A DNA stretch of 16,716 nucleotides, from the NCBI GenBank assembly GCA_046303375.1, contig JBKCGB010000022.1:1-16716 (forward strand), given 5' to 3'. Each line of letters begins with the position of its first letter. The first letter of the stretch is position 1. The notes below the pieces were generated by a model. The model was given only the letters and a program-made list of their open reading frames with translations. It made no database searches and was not told the origin of the DNA. The position numbers and the translations under genes were made by a program. This stretch comes from UBA965 sp046303375. GTDB taxonomy: Bacteria > Chloroflexota > Chloroflexia > Chloroflexales > Roseiflexaceae. Below, piece after piece: positions 13,464 to 16,716 of this stretch.

Positions 13464-15371
13464 ATGCCTGTTGCGTTACACGGATACACACTACTCAGCC
13501 AAGATGACCTGTATCTCTTCAACGAAGGGTCTCATTTTGCATTGCACGAACGACTCGGGGCAATTCCATGTGTCAAAGATGGCATCCATGGCGTGCATTT
13601 TGCGGTCTGGGCTCCAAGTGCGCGTGCCGTGCATGTCATCGGTGATTGGAACGGGTGGCAACGTGGTCAAACCACGCTCCATCCACAGGGTGCGTCGGGC
13701 ATCTGGGCGAATTTTTTTGCTGACGTCACCGTAGGCAGTTGCTACAAATATGCCATCGAAACGCAGTCCGGACAATGGCTCGAAAAAGCAGACCCCTGCG
13801 GCTTTGGTAGCGAGGTGCGCCCTCGTACCGGCTCTGTCGTCACCGACTTGAGTGTGCATCAGTGGCAGGATGATGCCTGGATGCACCAACGCCGTACCTA
13901 TGATATTAACCAGGCGCCCATGAGCATCTACGAAGTACATCTCGGATCGTGGATGCGTAATGGAGATGGCTCGTGGCTGGGGTATTTTGATGCGGCGCGC
14001 AAGCTCGCCGAATACGTCAAGGCGATGCACTACACGCATGTCGAGTTGCTCCCCGTCATGGAATACCCGTTTGATGGCTCATGGGGGTATCAGACTATCG
14101 GACTCTATTGCCCCACCAGCCGCTACGGGAGCCCGCGTGATTTCATGGGTTTCGTCGACTATCTGCATCAACAGGGGATTGGGGTGATTCTAGACTGGGT
14201 GCCATCGCATTTTGCCGTGGATGCCCACGGTTTAGCACAGTTTGATGGTACACACCTGTACGAGCACGCTGACCCGCGTCAAGGATACCATCCAGACTGG
14301 GGTAGCTACATTTTCAACTACGGGCGCCACGAAGTGCGTAGTTTTTTGATTAGTAGTGCCATGTTATGGTTGGAAAAATATCACATTGACGGGATTCGTG
14401 TCGACGCAGTAGCGTCAATGCTCTATCTCGACTATTCACGCAAAGAGGGTGAATGGATTCCCAACGCCTACGGTGGCCGTGAAAACATCGATGCAATTGT
14501 GTTTTTGCGCCGGCTCAATGATGCAGTGCGTCACCAACACCCAGGGGTGGTCATGATTGCCGAGGAGTCAACCGCCTGGCCGATGGTGTCGCGCCCCACC
14601 GATTGGGGTGGGTTGGGTTTTGCCATGAAATGGGACATGGGCTGGATGCATGACACGCTCAAGTACATGCAACACGATCCCATCCACCGCCGCTTCCATC
14701 ACAACATGCTCACCTTTCGCTCGCTCTACTCGTTTAGCGAGGCGTTCACGTTGGCGTTGTCACATGACGAAGTCGTCCACGGTAAGGGTTCGCTTCTGGC
14801 CAAAATGCCCGGTGATCGCTGGCAACAGTTCGCCAATCTCCGTACTCTCTATGGCTACATGTATGCGCAGTCCGGGAAAAAGTTGCTCTTCATGGGGGGG
14901 GAGATCGGTCAATGGCGTGAATGGTCATACGAACGCGAGTTGGATTGGTTTGTCCTCGAAGACCCCATGCACCGCGGTGTAAATCACTGGGTACGTGATC
15001 TCAATCGCATGCACATCCAAGAACCTGCCCTACACCAACTGGATTTTGATCCGTGGGGCTTCCACTGGATTGCCTGTGACGATGCCGACCAGAGCGTGGT
15101 TGCCATGCTGCGCCGTGGTGGTGAGGGCACGCGCAATGTGGCCATTTTTTGCAATTTGACACCAGTGCCACGCTACCACTACCGCATCGGGTTGCCACAG
15201 GCAGGCACATGGCAGGTCATTCTCAATAGTGATGATACCCAGTATGGTGGGAGTGGCATGCGTGCGGATATGATTGTCGAACCAGTACCAGCCCACGGCA
15301 TGCCGGTTTCTGCGGTGGTCACATTGCCACCCATGGCTGTCGTATACGTGGCGCTGACCGCCCAACAATGA
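13464..15371 (+). CDS. glgB: 1,4-alpha-glucan branching enzyme (GH13)
   Basis: A 635-residue branching enzyme that cuts alpha-1,4 chains and rejoins them as alpha-1,6 branches in glycogen. An N-terminal CBM48 domain (GVHFAVWAPSARAVHVIGDWNGW, about 43-65) precedes the GH13 barrel. Conserved regions are DWVPSHF (244-250), the nucleophile loop DGIRVDAVASMLYLDYSR (Asp314), the acid/base MIAEEST (Glu367) and SHDEVVHGKGS (433-443, Asp435). The C-terminal beta domain is complete. The length fits the short GlgB form. Two tandem ATGs occur (13461, 13464); GGAGG at 13454-13458 is only two bases from the first and five from the second, so I chose 13464. An in-frame upstream start at 13392 would add residues unlike the family. 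A GH57/DUF3536 gene follows in the same direction, 69 bases on. The family and activity are secure. Confidence 0.95.
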   Translation: MPVALHGYTLLSQDDLYLFNEGSHFALHERLGAIPCVKDGIHGVHFAVWAPSARAVHVIGDWNGWQRGQTTLHPQGASGIWANFFADVTVGSCYKYAIETQSGQWLEKADPCGFGSEVRPRTGSVVTDLSVHQWQDDAWMHQRRTYDINQAPMSIYEVHLGSWMRNGDGSWLGYFDAARKLAEYVKAMHYTHVELLPVMEYPFDGSWGYQTIGLYCPTSRYGSPRDFMGFVDYLHQQGIGVILDWVPSHFAVDAHGLAQFDGTHLYEHADPRQGYHPDWGSYIFNYGRHEVRSFLISSAMLWLEKYHIDGIRVDAVASMLYLDYSRKEGEWIPNAYGGRENIDAIVFLRRLNDAVRHQHPGVVMIAEESTAWPMVSRPTDWGGLGFAMKWDMGWMHDTLKYMQHDPIHRRFHHNMLTFRSLYSFSEAFTLALSHDEVVHGKGSLLAKMPGDRWQQFANLRTLYGYMYAQSGKKLLFMGGEIGQWREWSYERELDWFVLEDPMHRGVNHWVRDLNRMHIQEPALHQLDFDPWGFHWIACDDADQSVVAMLRRGGEGTRNVAIFCNLTPVPRYHYRIGLPQAGTWQVILNSDDTQYGGSGMRADMIVEPVPAHGMPVSAVVTLPPMAVVYVALTAQQ

Positions 15372-15387
15372 TGCACAAGATTACCGT

Positions 15388-15412
15388 GTCAGCATACCAA
15401 GGGTGTGCTGGC
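15388..15412 (+). promoter_or_regulatory. RNA hairpin between glgB and the GH57 gene
   Basis: GTCAGCATACC (15388-15398) can pair with GGTGTGCTGGC (15402-15412) over 11 positions, including two G-U pairs, around a three-base loop. No T-run follows, so it is not a standard terminator. It may stabilise the glgB 3' end or tune expression of the downstream gene. Confidence 0.35.
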
Positions 15413-15440
15413 TGGGCTGGGATACGAACGGGAACAAACA

Positions 15441-16716
15441 GTGACACGATTTGTGTGTGTACATGGACATTTTTATCAGCCACCGCGTGAAAATCCATGG
15501 CTCGATGCCATTGACTCGCAGCCGAGCGCAGCGCCATATGACGATTGGAATGTGCGAATAGCCGCTGAGTGCTATGCGCCCAACACGGCAGCCCGCATTT
15601 TGGATGAGGCGGGACGCATCCAACACATCGTCAACAACTACGCGCACATGAGTTTCAATGTGGGACCCACCTTGATGCGCTGGTTGGCACACCATGAGCC
15701 AGTCACCTATGCAGGTATTGTGGCGGCCGACAAAGCGGGACAGATGCGATTTGCTGGGCACGGTCCTGCCATGGCACAGGTCTACGGGCATCTCATCATG
15801 CCACTTGCCACCCCACGTGATCGGCGCACACAAGTGGCATGGGGGGTGGCTGATTTTCGCCATCATTATGGGCGTGATCCCGAGGGGATGTGGCTGGCTG
15901 AAACCGCAGTGTGCACCGACACGCTCGAAGCACTTGCTGAGTATGGGATCCGCTTTACGGTGCTGGCACCGCATCAAGCGGCCGCAGTGCGCTCGCTGAG
16001 TGGTGGTGACTGGGTTACCACAGCCACGACCCCCATTGATACCACGATGCCGTATCTGGTCAAACTTCCATCAGGACGGCGGATTGCCCTCTTTTTTTAC
16101 AACGGCAGTGTGTCGCAAGCAATCGCCTTCCAAGGGTTGCTCAACAGTGGTGAGGCGTTGGCTGCCGGCTTGCTGGCGGATGTCCCTGCTGAGGGGGTGC
16201 GTCCACAGCTGGCGCATGTGGCCACTGATGGTGAAACATACGGTCACCACCATCGACATGGCGAAATGGCGCTAGCATATGCGTTACAGCATATTGCGCA
16301 ACGTGGATTAGCACGGATTACCGTGTATGGTGAATTTTTGGCACTCTGTCCACCCACCCACGAGGTGCGCATCGTCGAAGAGAGCTCGTGGAGTTGTGTG
16401 CACGGCATCGAACGCTGGCGGAGTGACTGTGGTTGTCATACTGGAGGTGTTGCCGGGTGGAATCAGGCGTGGCGTGGGCCGTTGCGAACCGCACTTGATT
16501 GGATGAAACACCAGATTGATGCCAAGTGGGAGCAGTCTGCTGCGCGATTCTTTCATCATCCGTGGCAGGCACGTGATGCCTATGTCGAGGTGATTAATGA
16601 TCCGCGCGATGTGACGATTGCACGCTTCATGGCTACGCATGCCCGCACCGGTGAGCACTTCCCGGCGTTGGGGGGGGTCGGACAGCCACCCCCCAACCAA
16701 CCCCGGTTCACCACGT
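15441..16716 (+). CDS. GH57 family glycoside hydrolase with DUF3536-type sequence, N-terminal part
   Basis: The GTG at 15441 opens a frame that runs 425 codons to the window edge without a stop. The start fits the family, which begins near RFVCVHGHFYQPPRENPW. GH57 landmarks are present: region 1 HGHFYQP (8-14), GHGPAMAQVYGHLIMPL (106-122) and the nucleophile region GMWLAETAV (Glu154). The acid/base region follows as ATDGETYGHHH (Asp263), then SSWSCVHGIERWRSDCGC (315-332), a signature of the DUF3536-containing subgroup. GH57 enzymes act on alpha-glucans as amylases, 4-alpha-glucanotransferases or branching enzymes. This subgroup is not clearly characterised, but its position behind glgB suggests glycogen remodelling. 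Full members are about 800 residues, so the C-terminal half is missing. From about residue 403 the sequence no longer resembles the family (see the terminal hairpin). The Shine-Dalgarno is weak (GGGA). Confidence 0.88.
   Translation, partial: MTRFVCVHGHFYQPPRENPWLDAIDSQPSAAPYDDWNVRIAAECYAPNTAARILDEAGRIQHIVNNYAHMSFNVGPTLMRWLAHHEPVTYAGIVAADKAGQMRFAGHGPAMAQVYGHLIMPLATPRDRRTQVAWGVADFRHHYGRDPEGMWLAETAVCTDTLEALAEYGIRFTVLAPHQAAAVRSLSGGDWVTTATTPIDTTMPYLVKLPSGRRIALFFYNGSVSQAIAFQGLLNSGEALAAGLLADVPAEGVRPQLAHVATDGETYGHHHRHGEMALAYALQHIAQRGLARITVYGEFLALCPPTHEVRIVEESSWSCVHGIERWRSDCGCHTGGVAGWNQAWRGPLRTALDWMKHQIDAKWEQSAARFFHHPWQARDAYVEVINDPRDVTIARFMATHARTGEHFPALGGVGQPPPNQPRFTT
16650..16712. repeat. G/C-run inverted repeat at the right edge
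   Basis: GTTGGGGGG (16667-16675, inside a run of eight G) pairs with CCCCCCAAC (16689-16697). Outer arms GGTGA (16650-16654) and TCACC (16708-16712) pair as well. The structure lies inside the frame of the GH57 gene, exactly where the protein stops resembling its family. It may be an inserted palindromic repeat, or an assembly break at a contig end. Confidence 0.5.

Overview
The window looks like chromosomal DNA of a free-living bacterium, about 55-57% G+C by eye, and it begins and ends inside genes. The gene set suggests a Chloroflexota-like member: a menaquinone-type UbiA prenyltransferase, a cytosolic multi-GAF histidine kinase, NMT1-type ABC lipoproteins, and a GlgB next to a GH57/DUF3536 protein. 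This placement is tentative because no rRNA or other marker gene is present. No tRNA, rRNA or CRISPR array was seen.

Layout. Positions 1-1205 (minus) hold a ParA-type ATPase with a C-terminal zinc ribbon, followed by a GNAT acetyltransferase cut by the left edge. Divergent from them, at 1309-1905 (plus), is an AhpD-like gene. It reads through an in-frame TGA exactly at the catalytic Cys of its CxxC motif, and a SECIS-like hairpin follows; I annotate it as a probable selenoprotein. A strong terminator (1923-1965) and a VIT/CCC1-type iron/manganese transporter (2146-2883, minus) come next. Positions 3128-3574 hold a short IS982-like element with terminal inverted repeats and a transposase ORF that lost its middle in frame. 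A NifS/IscS cysteine desulfurase (3657-4802) and a thioredoxin with an unusual N-terminal extension (4891-5403) end at a bidirectional terminator (5428-5462). Facing them on the minus strand are a GAF-GAF-PAS histidine kinase (6056-8212, with a near-consensus promoter) and a YigZ/IMPACT protein (5457-6053).

At 8493-11935 (plus) lies an ABC importer operon: NMT1-type lipoprotein, ATPase and permease. The permease is fused in frame, with no stop codon, to a complete MenA-like prenyltransferase that also keeps its own internal Shine-Dalgarno and ATG. Next come a lipoprotein of unknown role (12034-13374), the glycogen branching enzyme GlgB (13464-15371) and the first half of a GH57/DUF3536 protein (15441 to the right edge). 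The last ~65 bases form a G/C-run hairpin where the protein stops resembling its family.

Functional themes are thiol/selenol redox and sulfur chemistry (AhpD-Sec, NifS, thioredoxin), metal handling (VIT), uptake possibly coupled to quinone biosynthesis (ABC permease-MenA fusion), and alpha-glucan storage (GlgB, GH57). The two most interesting points are the TGA-containing AhpD-like gene and the permease-prenyltransferase fusion.
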